NCBI RefSeq assembly: GCF_002095465.1
Contig: NZ_MLFP01000021.1
Location: 1 to 64,000 of the forward strand
Direction of reading: 5' to 3'
DNA from: Pantoea rodasii
GTDB lineage: Bacteria; Pseudomonadota; Gammaproteobacteria; Enterobacterales; Enterobacteriaceae
Length of the DNA: 64,000 nt
Within the stretch, counting starts at the first letter, position 1. Each line of letters starts with the position of its first letter. Below the pieces are notes generated by a model. The model saw only the letters and a program-made list of their open reading frames with translations. It was not told where the DNA came from and did not search any database. Made by a program: the position numbers and the translations under genes. Below, one piece after another: positions 45,399-54,108 of this stretch.

Positions 45399-46751
45399 AT
45401 GGAAAATACATCTGCACGTGGCCGTGACGCCGCGCCAGCACCGATCGCCGATGGACAAGACTTTGTCCCGGCGCGCAGTGATGTGGTGCGCTCACCGCGC
45501 ATTAGAAAGATTCAGGTTACCGCCATGTTGCTGCTGCTGTTTGCCGCCATCATCAACTATCTCGATCGCAGTTCGCTGTCGGTGGCCAACATGACCATTC
45601 GCGGCGAGCTGGGCTTATCAGCCACCGAGATTGGCGTGTTGCTGTCGGCGTTCTCGCTGGCCTACGGCTTAGCGCAGCTGCCATGTGGTGCGCTGCTGGA
45701 TCGCAAAGGACCGCGCATCATGCTGGCGCTTGGCATGTTTGTCTGGTCACTGTTTCAGGCGGCGGCGGGTCTGGTGCATAACTTCACTCAGTTTGTGCTG
45801 GTGCGTATCGGACTGGGCATCGGTGAAGCGCCGATGAACCCGTGCGGCGTCAAAGTGATCAACGACTGGTTCAACATCAAAGACCGCGGTATGCCGATGG
45901 GGATGTTTAACGCGGCATCGATGATTGGCCTGTCGATTGCGCCACCGATTCTGGCGGCGATGATGCTGGTGATGGGCTGGCGCGGCATGTTCGTGACCAT
46001 CGGCGTGCTCGGGATGTTCCTCGCCATTGGCTGGTATCTGATGTACCGCAACCGCGATAACAGCCAACTGAGCGGTGAAGAGATTCACTATTTGCAGGCG
46101 GGCAGCGTGGCATCACGCAAAGAGCCGTTGAGCTTTGCCGAGTGGCGCGGCCTGTTCAAGCAGCGCACCATGTGGGGCATGATGATTGGCTTTAGCGGCA
46201 TCAACTACACCGCGTGGCTCTACATCGCGTGGCTGCCGGGTTATTTGCAATCGACCTATCATCTGGATCTGAAAAGCACCGGTTTGCTGGCGGCGATTCC
46301 GTTCCTGTTTGGCGCGGCGGGCATGCTGTTGAACGGTTACGTGGTAGATGCATTGGTGCGTCGCGGCATGGATGCGGTGAAAGTGCGTAAAGTGTCGATT
46401 GTCAGCGGCATGCTGCTGTCAGCCGCGTTCACCACTCTGGTGACACGAGCCACTGATACCTCCAGCGCAGTCGCACTGATTGGCATGGCGCTGTTCTGTA
46501 TCCACTTTGCCGGGACTTCCTGCTGGGGTTTAATTCACGCCAACGTGACAGCGCGCATGACGGCATCGGTGGGCAGTATCCAAAACTTCGCCAGCTTTGT
46601 GTTTGCCTCGTTTGCGCCGGTGATCACCGGCTGGGTGCTGGACACCACCAAGTCGTTTAGCCTGGCGCTGATGATTTGTGCAGGTGTCACCGTGGTCGGT
46701 GCGCTGGCTTATCTGCTGCTGGTGCGTAAACCGATTACGGATGGGGTGTAA
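45399..46751 (+). CDS. lgoT: L-galactonate MFS transporter (LgoT, YjjL-like)
   Basis: A 450-residue ACS-family major facilitator with 12 segments after a hydrophilic ~45-residue N-terminus. AAIINYLDRSSLSVANMTI, EAPMNPCGVKVINDWFNIK and FSGINYTAWLYIAWLPGYL match E. coli LgoT. The ATG at 45399 has GGGAGG upstream, so the frame back to 45324 is rejected. It follows lgoR by 172 bp on the same strand. Confidence 0.9.
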   Translation: MENTSARGRDAAPAPIADGQDFVPARSDVVRSPRIRKIQVTAMLLLLFAAIINYLDRSSLSVANMTIRGELGLSATEIGVLLSAFSLAYGLAQLPCGALLDRKGPRIMLALGMFVWSLFQAAAGLVHNFTQFVLVRIGLGIGEAPMNPCGVKVINDWFNIKDRGMPMGMFNAASMIGLSIAPPILAAMMLVMGWRGMFVTIGVLGMFLAIGWYLMYRNRDNSQLSGEEIHYLQAGSVASRKEPLSFAEWRGLFKQRTMWGMMIGFSGINYTAWLYIAWLPGYLQSTYHLDLKSTGLLAAIPFLFGAAGMLLNGYVVDALVRRGMDAVKVRKVSIVSGMLLSAAFTTLVTRATDTSSAVALIGMALFCIHFAGTSCWGLIHANVTARMTASVGSIQNFASFVFASFAPVITGWVLDTTKSFSLALMICAGVTVVGALAYLLLVRKPITDGV

Positions 46752-46760
46752 GTCGTCAAT

Positions 46761-46824
46761 AGCGCGATGAATCGCGCTGCTACGGCAGGGTGCATGTTTT
46801 TTGAAGCGGCGCAATTTATTGCGC
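46761..46824. repeat. REP cluster after lgoT
   Basis: AGCGCGATGAATCGCGCT plus GCTAC (46761-46783), a half copy CAGGGTGCAT (46786-46795), and GCGGCGCAATTTATTGCGC (46806-46824). Three arm types are side by side with the same core, between the convergent lgoT and lysR genes. Confidence 0.75.
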
Positions 46825-46827
46825 AAT

Positions 46828-46871
46828 CAGTTCGCAGTCTGTTTGCAGTCTGTTCGCGGTCAGTTCGCCGT
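46828..46871. repeat. Four tandem 11-bp repeats
   Basis: CAGTTCGCAGT, CTGTTTGCAGT, CTGTTCGCGGT and CAGTTCGCCGT occupy 46828-46838, 46839-46849, 46850-46860 and 46861-46871 without gaps. They begin 4 bp after a REP copy and end 3 bp before the stop of the convergent lysR gene. Confidence 0.8.
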
Positions 46872-46874
46872 CAT

Positions 46875-47783
46875 TTACAAGGTAAAAAAACGCGTTTCAC
46901 ACTGCCGCGCGATCTCCCACAGCTTATTGCGGATCACCTGTTTTAACTGCAGGGTCGATTGGGATTGCGGCTGGTCGCGGCGGCTGATCAACATCACCTC
47001 AAACGGCAGCGGTTGTGCCACCGGCAGCAGCTTTAACTGGTCGGCATAGCGACAGGCGGTAAACAGATCCACCACGCCCACACCGCCGCCCGCCAGCACC
47101 ATATCGGCAATCACCGAATAGGTTTTGATCGACAGCGACACCGCCGGGTCCAGCCCCTTATCCCGTAATGCGCGATGCAAGACGCGCCCGAGCGGGTCCT
47201 GATTCTGCATCATCAGCAGGTTGTTGGCGCACAGCCACTCCAGCGTGGCGGGTTCGTTATGGGTATGCTGCTGCGGCAATAACGCCACCATCGACGATTG
47301 AAACAGCGGCTCGGCCAGCAAAGCGGCATCCACCTGCTGACCAAATACCAGCGCGAAATCGAGCTGATTATCCATGATCATCTGGCACAGCGTGCTGAAG
47401 TGCTCGGTGACCAACTCCACGCTCACCGATGCCGCCTGTTGCCGCCAGTTCACCAGTGCAGGCGCTAACACCATCTGGCCAAAGGCATGAGCGGCACCGA
47501 CACGCACCATTTGCCCTTCACCGCGTCGTAGCTGCTCGGTGAGTTGGGTAATCGACTGCAAACGCTGATAGAGATCTTCCACTTCCGGCAGCAAACGTCG
47601 CCCTTCGGCCGTGACCACCATGCCCTGTGCACGGCGCTCAAACAGCGCAAAACCTAACTGCTGCTCGGCGTGCGTCAAAACACGGCTGACATTCGGTTGC
47701 GACACATTCAGCAAACGCGCCGCCGCACTGATGCTGCCGGTCTGCACTATCGCCTGAAAAACTTCAATGTGTCGCAATCGCAT
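46875..47783 (-). CDS. LysR-family regulator downstream of the M19 dipeptidase
   Basis: A 302-residue LysR-type protein (MRLRHIEVFQAIVQTGSISAAARLLNVSQP). The effector domain follows (VRVGAAHAFGQMVLAPALV). Its start at 47783 is two bases after the dipeptidase stop, so the two are one transcription unit. It is a likely regulator of that gene and of the divergent peptide importer. Confidence 0.87.
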   Translation of the reverse strand: MRLRHIEVFQAIVQTGSISAAARLLNVSQPNVSRVLTHAEQQLGFALFERRAQGMVVTAEGRRLLPEVEDLYQRLQSITQLTEQLRRGEGQMVRVGAAHAFGQMVLAPALVNWRQQAASVSVELVTEHFSTLCQMIMDNQLDFALVFGQQVDAALLAEPLFQSSMVALLPQQHTHNEPATLEWLCANNLLMMQNQDPLGRVLHRALRDKGLDPAVSLSIKTYSVIADMVLAGGGVGVVDLFTACRYADQLKLLPVAQPLPFEVMLISRRDQPQSQSTLQLKQVIRNKLWEIARQCETRFFTL

Positions 47784-47785
47784 CG

Positions 47786-48835
47786 TTACTCGCCCCAGGT
47801 GGCTTCGAGCACGCGCAGCCAGTTGCCGTGACAAATTTTTTCCAGTAGCTCACGCGAATAGCCGCGTGCCGCCAGCGCGTTGACCACCAGCGGGAATCCG
47901 GCTACGTCTTTCATGTCGCCCGGCATGGTCGCGCCATCCAGATCGGAGCCAAAGCCGACGCCATCTTCCCCCACTTTCTCCAGCAGATATTCCACGTGTT
48001 GCACGATGGCATCCACGGTGGTCGGCGCATGACGATCGCCATCTTCACGCAGGAACGGCACGGCGAAGTTCACGCCGACAAAGCCGTGGGTTTCCGCGAT
48101 GGCCGCCAGCTGGCGGTCAGTGAGATTGCGCGACTGGGCGCTAATCACATGGGCATTGGAGTGGCTCGCCACCAGCGGTGCATCGCTGATCTCGGCCGTG
48201 TGCCAGAAGCCCTTCTCATCCATGTGCGACAGGTCAACCATGATGCGGCGCTGATTACAGTCCCGCACCAGTTGTTTACCCGCCGCCGTTAAGCCGTTGC
48301 CGACATCCGGCGATGACGGATACAGGAACGGCACGCCCTCACCAAACTGATTGGGACGGCTCCATAACGGACCCAAGGTGCGCAGGCCGCTGGCGTACAG
48401 GATATCCAGTAGCTCGCCGTCAGTATCCAGTGCTTCTGCCCCTTCAACGTGCATTACCACCGCCAGCACGCCCTTAGCCATGCAGTCACGAATATCGCGC
48501 ACGCTGCGGCAAATTTTCACCTGACCGGCCGAAGCCTGTTCGATGCGCAGCAGCAATGCCAGCATCGAAAAAGTGGCATCACGCGCAGCGCCAATAATTT
48601 CCTGAGGAAAATCTGAGAGGTCTGGCGCACTTCTTGCAATCAAAGGGTGAGACGGCACCCAGGTGGCAAATATCCCACCTACCATATTGCCTTGACGGAT
48701 ACGGGGAAAATCCATCTGACCGCGCCCAGTGCCCTGCAAAAAGGCCTGTACCGCGTCAGGTTGATGGTGCTGCCACAGTTTATTGAGCACATCGTTATGA
48801 CCGTCAAAGACTGGAATGTTGATGATTTCAGACAT
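47786..48835 (-). CDS. Membrane/renal-type dipeptidase (peptidase M19)
   Basis: A 349-residue zinc dipeptidase. The first metal motif FDGHNDVL (His/Asp), the bridging Glu in MHVEGAEAL, and the His ligands in DLSHMDE and VASHSNAH are present, with GFGSDLDGA near the end. The family hydrolyses L-Xaa/D-Xaa dipeptides and some cyclic or D-amino-acid-containing substrates. No signal peptide is seen when starting at 48835, so it is cytosolic. The frame upstream to 48991 is not credible. It is divergent from the Tat-SBP importer operon (199 bp between starts). Confidence 0.87.
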   Translation of the reverse strand: MSEIINIPVFDGHNDVLNKLWQHHQPDAVQAFLQGTGRGQMDFPRIRQGNMVGGIFATWVPSHPLIARSAPDLSDFPQEIIGAARDATFSMLALLLRIEQASAGQVKICRSVRDIRDCMAKGVLAVVMHVEGAEALDTDGELLDILYASGLRTLGPLWSRPNQFGEGVPFLYPSSPDVGNGLTAAGKQLVRDCNQRRIMVDLSHMDEKGFWHTAEISDAPLVASHSNAHVISAQSRNLTDRQLAAIAETHGFVGVNFAVPFLREDGDRHAPTTVDAIVQHVEYLLEKVGEDGVGFGSDLDGATMPGDMKDVAGFPLVVNALAARGYSRELLEKICHGNWLRVLEATWGE

Positions 48836-49034
48836 GTTGTGTCGGTTCCATATTCGGGAGAAAGCGCAGGCACTGCCAGCTGGCGGGGCAAATTGCACCA
48901 AAAAGAGGCAAAGCTTCACGCATGAAACAAATGACTTAATTCCGTTATTAATCCCCTCGCACAAGGGGAAAGTCAAGACAAAAAACAGCAAAATAACTAA
49001 ATTTAATATTAATAATCAATAACTTGGAGTTGTC

Positions 49035-50630
49035 ATGGTAACCAGAAGACATTTTCTCGCAGGATGCGCCGCCGTCCCTGCTTTATCCTATCTGAGTCTC
49101 AATACCGCCTTCGCCGATACGCCACCGAGTATGTTCGTGATGGCGATGCAACTGGACAACATCACCAGCCTCGATCCGCATGAAAGCTTTGAAGCCACCG
49201 GTGGCCAGATCTGCGGCAATATGTATCAGCGTTTAGTCACGCCGGACCCGCAGAAAGCCGATAAAGTGATTGGCCAGCTAGCGAAAAGCTGGGATGTCAG
49301 CAGCGATAACGGCACTTATACCTTCCATCTTGATCCGGCGGCAAAATTCGCCGACGGCACGCCGCTGACGGCGGAAGACGTGGCCTATTCGATTGAACGT
49401 ATCGTCAAGCTGGATAAAAGCCCGGCCTTTATCATCAACCAGTTCGGCTTCACTAAAGACAACGTGACGCAGTTGGTCACCGCGAAAGATGCGCATACCG
49501 TGGAAATGAAACTGGGCGCACCAGCCGCCGAAACCTTCCTGCTGTATTGCCTCTCCGCCACCGTTGGCAGCATCGTGTCGAAGAAAGCCTGTGAAGCCAA
49601 CCAGCAGAACAACGATTTCGGCAATGCGTGGCTGAAGCAGCACAGTGCCGGTTCAGGTGCCTTCACGCTGCGCACCTGGAAAGCCAGCGAAACGGTGATC
49701 CTGGAACTGAGCCCGCTGTATGCCGACAAGAGCAAAATTAAGCGCGTGATCCTGAAACACATCGCTGACCCGGCGGCGCAGGCGCTGATGCTGAAAAAAG
49801 GCGACGTGGATGCGGCTTACGATCTCACCACCGAGCAGCTGCTGCAGGTGAAAAATGACAGCAACGTGTCGCTGGTGAATCAGTCGCTGTCGGCCATCAT
49901 GTTGATGTCATGCAACACCAATAATGAATACCTGAAAAAGCCACAGGTGTGGCAGGCCCTGAAGTGGGCGCTGGACTACGACAGCATTCAGAAAAACATT
50001 CTATCGATGAGCTTTATTACCCATCAAAGCTTCCTGCCGAGCGGTTTCCCGGCAGCGCTGGATGACACGCCGTTCCACAAAGATCTGGCCAAAGCCAAGT
50101 CGCTGCTGGCGGAAGCGGGTTATCCGGATGGCTTCGAGATCACCCTCGACCACTATTCTATGCAGCCTTATCCCGATATCGCTCAGGCGATCCAGACGCA
50201 GTTGGGCGCGATTGGCATCAAGGTGTCACTGATCGCGGCGGAAAACCGTCAGGTGTTGACCAAAATGCGTGCCCGTCAGCATCAGCTGGCGCTGACCGTG
50301 TGGGGTGCGGACTATTTCGATCCAAACTCCAACACCGAAGCCTTCTGCGTGAACACCGACAACAGCGAAAATGCCCGCAGCCGCACGCTGGCTTGGCGCT
50401 GCAGCTGGTCAGATGAAGAGTTCAACAAGCTGACCGAGCAGGCATTGCATGAGCCGGATCCGGCAAAACGTATTGCACTTTATCAGCAGATTCAGCAGTT
50501 AGGCCGCGAGAAAAGTCCGTTCATCTACATGATGCAAAAGACCAAGAATGTCGCGTGCGGCAAAAACATCGCGGATGTGCACATGACCGTGCTGGAGCAA
50601 TGGCCATACGATCAGGTGAAAAAAGCCTGA
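49035..50630 (+). CDS. Peptide ABC importer substrate-binding protein, Tat-exported
   Basis: A 531-residue family-5 solute-binding protein. The N-terminus MVTRRHFLAGCAAV with a hydrophobic stretch ending NTAFA is a twin-arginine signal peptide, so it is exported folded. The body has ITSLDPHESFEATGGQI, FADGTPLTAEDVAYSIER and GAFTLRTW, typical of Dpp/Opp-like binding proteins. First gene of a six-gene operon; the ATG at 49035 follows GGAG. Confidence 0.88.
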   Translation: MVTRRHFLAGCAAVPALSYLSLNTAFADTPPSMFVMAMQLDNITSLDPHESFEATGGQICGNMYQRLVTPDPQKADKVIGQLAKSWDVSSDNGTYTFHLDPAAKFADGTPLTAEDVAYSIERIVKLDKSPAFIINQFGFTKDNVTQLVTAKDAHTVEMKLGAPAAETFLLYCLSATVGSIVSKKACEANQQNNDFGNAWLKQHSAGSGAFTLRTWKASETVILELSPLYADKSKIKRVILKHIADPAAQALMLKKGDVDAAYDLTTEQLLQVKNDSNVSLVNQSLSAIMLMSCNTNNEYLKKPQVWQALKWALDYDSIQKNILSMSFITHQSFLPSGFPAALDDTPFHKDLAKAKSLLAEAGYPDGFEITLDHYSMQPYPDIAQAIQTQLGAIGIKVSLIAAENRQVLTKMRARQHQLALTVWGADYFDPNSNTEAFCVNTDNSENARSRTLAWRCSWSDEEFNKLTEQALHEPDPAKRIALYQQIQQLGREKSPFIYMMQKTKNVACGKNIADVHMTVLEQWPYDQVKKA

Positions 50631-51640
50631 TGCCTTTACTGAAGAAAATCGTCAGCACCCTGGGAAGCCTGGTGCTGACGCTGTTTGGTCTGTCGGTATT
50701 GACCTTCTTTATTGGTCGGGTGATGCCGACCGATCCGGTGCTGGCGGCGGTGGGTGATAACGCACCGCAGTCGGTCGTCGATCGGGTGCGGGTGGAAATG
50801 GGGCTGGATCAGCCCCTCTACATCCAGTTCGGCCACTACCTCAATCAGCTGCTGCACGGCGATCTCGGCAAATCGATTCTCACCTCGAATCCGGTGACGA
50901 CCGATATTGCTCGCTTCTTCCCGGCCACCATGGAGTTGGCGACCGCGGCGATTATTATCGCGGCGCTGATCGGCATTCCTTTGGGCGTATGGGCGGCGTT
51001 GCGGCAGAGTTCGTGGGTCGATCAAACGATTCGCGTGGTGTGCCTGGCAGGACACTCGCTGCCGGTGTTTGTGCTGGCGCTGCTGAGCCTGCTGGTGTTC
51101 TACGCGGTACTCGGCATTGCGCCGGGGCCAGGGCGGCAGGACATCATCTGGCAGGATATGGTGCCGCAGGTCACTGGCTTTCTTACCATCGATTCGCTGT
51201 TAGCCGGTGAAACCGACGCCTTCTGGGATGCGCTGGCACACATGGCGCAGCCGGTGCTGATCCTTGCCTACTTCAGCATGGCCTATATCACGCGCATGAC
51301 GCGCACTTTCATGCTAAACGCCTTGGGCGGTGAGTTCGTGATCACTGCGCGCGCCAAAGGCTTGTCATCGCGTCGGGTTATCTGGCGGCATGCCTTCCCC
51401 ACCGTGGCGGTGCAATTGGTGACGGTGCTGGCGCTGACCTATGCCGGATTGCTGGAAGGCGCGGTGGTAACCGAAAACGTCTTCGCCTGGCCGGGCCTTG
51501 GCCAATACCTCACCACCTCATTAATGAACGCCGACATGAACCCGGTGGCCGGCGCAACCTTGCTGGTGGGCTCCGTGTATGTGCTGCTCAATCTGCTGGC
51601 TGACCTTCTTTATCGACTTTGGGATCCACGCGTAAAATGA
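50630..51640 (+). CDS. Peptide ABC importer permease 1 (DppB-like)
   Basis: A 336-residue inner-membrane permease with six segments. The EAA loop reads GEFVITARAKGLSSRRVIWRHAF. The ATG at 50630 shares one base with the preceding stop (TGATG), showing translational coupling; the frame back to 50555 is rejected. Together with the next gene it forms the translocation pore. Confidence 0.9.
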   Translation: MPLLKKIVSTLGSLVLTLFGLSVLTFFIGRVMPTDPVLAAVGDNAPQSVVDRVRVEMGLDQPLYIQFGHYLNQLLHGDLGKSILTSNPVTTDIARFFPATMELATAAIIIAALIGIPLGVWAALRQSSWVDQTIRVVCLAGHSLPVFVLALLSLLVFYAVLGIAPGPGRQDIIWQDMVPQVTGFLTIDSLLAGETDAFWDALAHMAQPVLILAYFSMAYITRMTRTFMLNALGGEFVITARAKGLSSRRVIWRHAFPTVAVQLVTVLALTYAGLLEGAVVTENVFAWPGLGQYLTTSLMNADMNPVAGATLLVGSVYVLLNLLADLLYRLWDPRVK

Positions 51641-52536
51641 TCTTCTTCTCTCGTGACTGGCTGCTGGACGATACGCCTGCCAATCGCCGTCAGGCGGTGT
51701 GGGGCCGACGCTATCGCTTATGGCTCAGCCTGCGCAGCAATCCGCTGGCGATGGCGGGACTGGCGGTTATCGCCGTCATGCTGTTCCTCGCGCTGTTTGC
51801 CCCGTGGCTGACGCCGTTTACTCCCAGTGCACAGCATCTGGAAAATCGTCTGGCTGCGCCCTCAATGGCCAACTGGCTGGGCACCGATGAGCTGGGCCGT
51901 GATGTCTGGACACGTATTATCTACGGTGGACGCACCACGCTGGGCATGGTGATCGCAGTGGTGCTGCTCACCGCCCCGCTCGGCCTGCTGATTGGCTGCA
52001 TCGCGGGCTACGCAGGCGGGATCGTCGATAAAGCGCTGATGCGCCTGACCGATATCTTCCTCGCTTTTCCACGCTTGATTCTGGCGCTGGCGTTTGTTGC
52101 CGCGTTGAAACCCGGTATCGAGAGCGCGATTCTGGCGATTGCCTTAACCGCATGGCCGCCGTATGCGCGTCTGGCACGTGCCGAAACCTTGCAGTTTCGC
52201 CACAGCGATTTTATCGCCGCCAGCCGACTCACCGGAGCGTCACCGTTGCGCATCATCCTGCGCCACATCATGCCGCTGTGTGTGCCGAGCCTGATTGTGC
52301 GCGTTACGCTGGACATGAGTTCCATCATCATCACCGCCGCCAGCCTCGGCTTTCTCGGCATGGGCGCACAGCCGCCGTCGCCAGAGTGGGGCACGATGAT
52401 TGCTACCGCGCGCCGCTTCCTGTTCAGCGAATGGTGGGTGCCGCTGATGCCGTGTATCGCCATCTTCCTGACCTCGCTGGCGTTTAACTTTCTCGGCGAC
52501 GGTCTGCGCGACGTGCTGGACCCTAAGGAGCGCTAA
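51637..52536 (+). CDS. Peptide ABC importer permease 2 (DppC-like)
   Basis: A 299-residue permease. An N-terminal segment precedes the DppC-type loop ENRLAAPSMANWLGTDELGRDV; the EAA loop is DFIAASRLTGASPLRIILRHI and the C-terminus is FLGDGLRDVLDPKER. The ATG at 51637 overlaps the upstream stop (ATGA). Confidence 0.9.
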   Translation: MIFFSRDWLLDDTPANRRQAVWGRRYRLWLSLRSNPLAMAGLAVIAVMLFLALFAPWLTPFTPSAQHLENRLAAPSMANWLGTDELGRDVWTRIIYGGRTTLGMVIAVVLLTAPLGLLIGCIAGYAGGIVDKALMRLTDIFLAFPRLILALAFVAALKPGIESAILAIALTAWPPYARLARAETLQFRHSDFIAASRLTGASPLRIILRHIMPLCVPSLIVRVTLDMSSIIITAASLGFLGMGAQPPSPEWGTMIATARRFLFSEWWVPLMPCIAIFLTSLAFNFLGDGLRDVLDPKER

Positions 52537-53364
52537 ATGCTGGTGGAAATTGAAAATCTGCGCATTGCCTTTCGCAGTCGCACGGAAACCTTTGAAGCGG
52601 TTCGCGGCGTGAGTTTTAGCGTTGGCCGCGAGAAGTTTGCCATTGTCGGCGAGAGTGGATCGGGTAAGTCACTTACCGCACGCTGTTTGATGCAATTACT
52701 GCCAGGCAATGCCGAAGTCACCGCCGACGTGTTGCGTTTTGACGGTATCGATCTGCGCGGCGCCAGCGAAAAAGTATTGCGTAAAATCCGCGGTAAACGC
52801 GTTGGATTTATCCTGCAGGACCCGAAATATTCACTCAATCCGGTGATGACCATTGGTCAACAGATTGCCGAAGCCTGGCGTGAGCACAAAGGCGGCAGCT
52901 GGAAAGCCGCGATGCTGGCGGCGATTGATTTGCTGGAGCAGGTGAAAATTCGTGATGCTGCTGCCGTGGCGAAACGCTATCCGCATGAAGTTTCCGGCGG
53001 GATGGGCCAGCGCGTGATGATTGCCATGATGCTGGCACCGGATCCGGAACTGCTGATCGCCGATGAGCCCACCAGCGCGCTGGATGCCACGGTGCAGGCG
53101 GAGATCCTCAAGCTGATTGACGATCTGGTATCGGCGCGCGGCATGGGGTTGATCCTGATCAGCCACGATCTGCCGTTGGTGTCGCACTTTTGCGATCGCG
53201 TAGCGGTGATGTACGCCGGGCGCATTGTTGAGTTACTGGACGCCGGGCAATTGCAGCAGGCACAGCATCCGTATACGCGCGGGCTGCTGGCCTGTTTGCC
53301 CTCGTTAAAACATCCACGCGAACGTTTACCGGTATTACAGCGCGATGCGGCGTGGCGGGAATAA
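52537..53364 (+). CDS. Peptide ABC importer ATPase 1 (DppD-like)
   Basis: A 275-residue ATPase: Walker A GESGSGKS, Q-loop FILQDPKYSLNP, signature VSGGMGQR, Walker B LLIADEPTSALD, H-loop SHDL. The end LLACLPSLKHPRERL belongs to the oligopeptide-importer C-terminal extension. The ATG follows the preceding TAA without a gap. Confidence 0.92.
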   Translation: MLVEIENLRIAFRSRTETFEAVRGVSFSVGREKFAIVGESGSGKSLTARCLMQLLPGNAEVTADVLRFDGIDLRGASEKVLRKIRGKRVGFILQDPKYSLNPVMTIGQQIAEAWREHKGGSWKAAMLAAIDLLEQVKIRDAAAVAKRYPHEVSGGMGQRVMIAMMLAPDPELLIADEPTSALDATVQAEILKLIDDLVSARGMGLILISHDLPLVSHFCDRVAVMYAGRIVELLDAGQLQQAQHPYTRGLLACLPSLKHPRERLPVLQRDAAWRE

Positions 53365-53367
53365 TTT

Positions 53368-54108
53368 ATGATTGAAATCGATAACCTGCGCATCGCCTTT
53401 GGTGCGCATACAGTGGTGAAAGACGTCAGCTTCGCGGTGGCCAACGGCGAAAGCTTTGGCATGGTCGGCGAAAGTGGCTCAGGCAAATCCACCATTCTGC
53501 GCGCCCTCGCCGGGCTCAATGCCGACTGGCAGGGCAGCATGAAATTTGGCGGTATGGAACTGGGCGCCAAACGCAGCCGCGCGTTCTATCGTCAGGTGCA
53601 GATGGTGTTTCAGGACCCGTTTGGTTCGCTGCATCCACGTCAAACCATCGACCGCATCCTGCATGAGCCGCTGCTGGTGCATCAACTCGATCGCGCGGAA
53701 CAGCGCATCAGCCAGGCGCTAAGCGAAGTCGGCTTACCGGCCGCCGTGCGCTTCCGTTATCCGCACCAGCTATCCGGCGGTCAGCGTCAGCGCGTGGCAA
53801 TTGCCCGCGCATTGATTGCCGAGCCGGAAGTGCTGCTGCTGGATGAGCCGACATCGGCGCTGGATGTGTCGGTGCAGGCGGAAATCCTGAATTTACTCAG
53901 CGATCTACGCACTGAGCGCAAACTCACCTACATTATGGTGACGCATAACCTCGCGGTGGTGACGCATCTGTGCCAGCGCATCGGGGTGATGCAGCATGGT
54001 GAGATGGTGGAGCAGTTGAGCGCGGAGGATTTACGTGCGCGGCGCATCCAGCATCCGCATACCGCTCAACTGTTTGATCTCAGCATGACGCTGGAGGAAC
54101 CGGCATGA
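53368..54108 (+). CDS. Peptide ABC importer ATPase 2 (DppF-like)
   Basis: A 246-residue ATPase partner: Walker A GESGSGKST, Q-loop MVFQDPFGSLHPR, signature LSGGQRQR, Walker B LLLDEPTSALDVS, H-loop THNLAV. It is shorter than DppF because the C-terminal extension (RRIQHPHTAQLFDLSM) is abbreviated. It starts 3 bp after ATPase 1. Confidence 0.92.
   Translation: MIEIDNLRIAFGAHTVVKDVSFAVANGESFGMVGESGSGKSTILRALAGLNADWQGSMKFGGMELGAKRSRAFYRQVQMVFQDPFGSLHPRQTIDRILHEPLLVHQLDRAEQRISQALSEVGLPAAVRFRYPHQLSGGQRQRVAIARALIAEPEVLLLDEPTSALDVSVQAEILNLLSDLRTERKLTYIMVTHNLAVVTHLCQRIGVMQHGEMVEQLSAEDLRARRIQHPHTAQLFDLSMTLEEPA

Noticed and set aside
46828..46871. Possible CRISPR array at the 11-bp repeats
   Set aside because: Units are contiguous with no spacers and far too short for CRISPR repeats; no cas genes nearby.
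49059..49071. Lipobox-like LAGC in the Tat-exported receptor
   Set aside because: The Cys is at residue 11, leaving no hydrophobic core before it. The hydrophobic stretch follows the Cys and ends in an AFA cleavage site, so a soluble Tat substrate is more likely than a lipoprotein.
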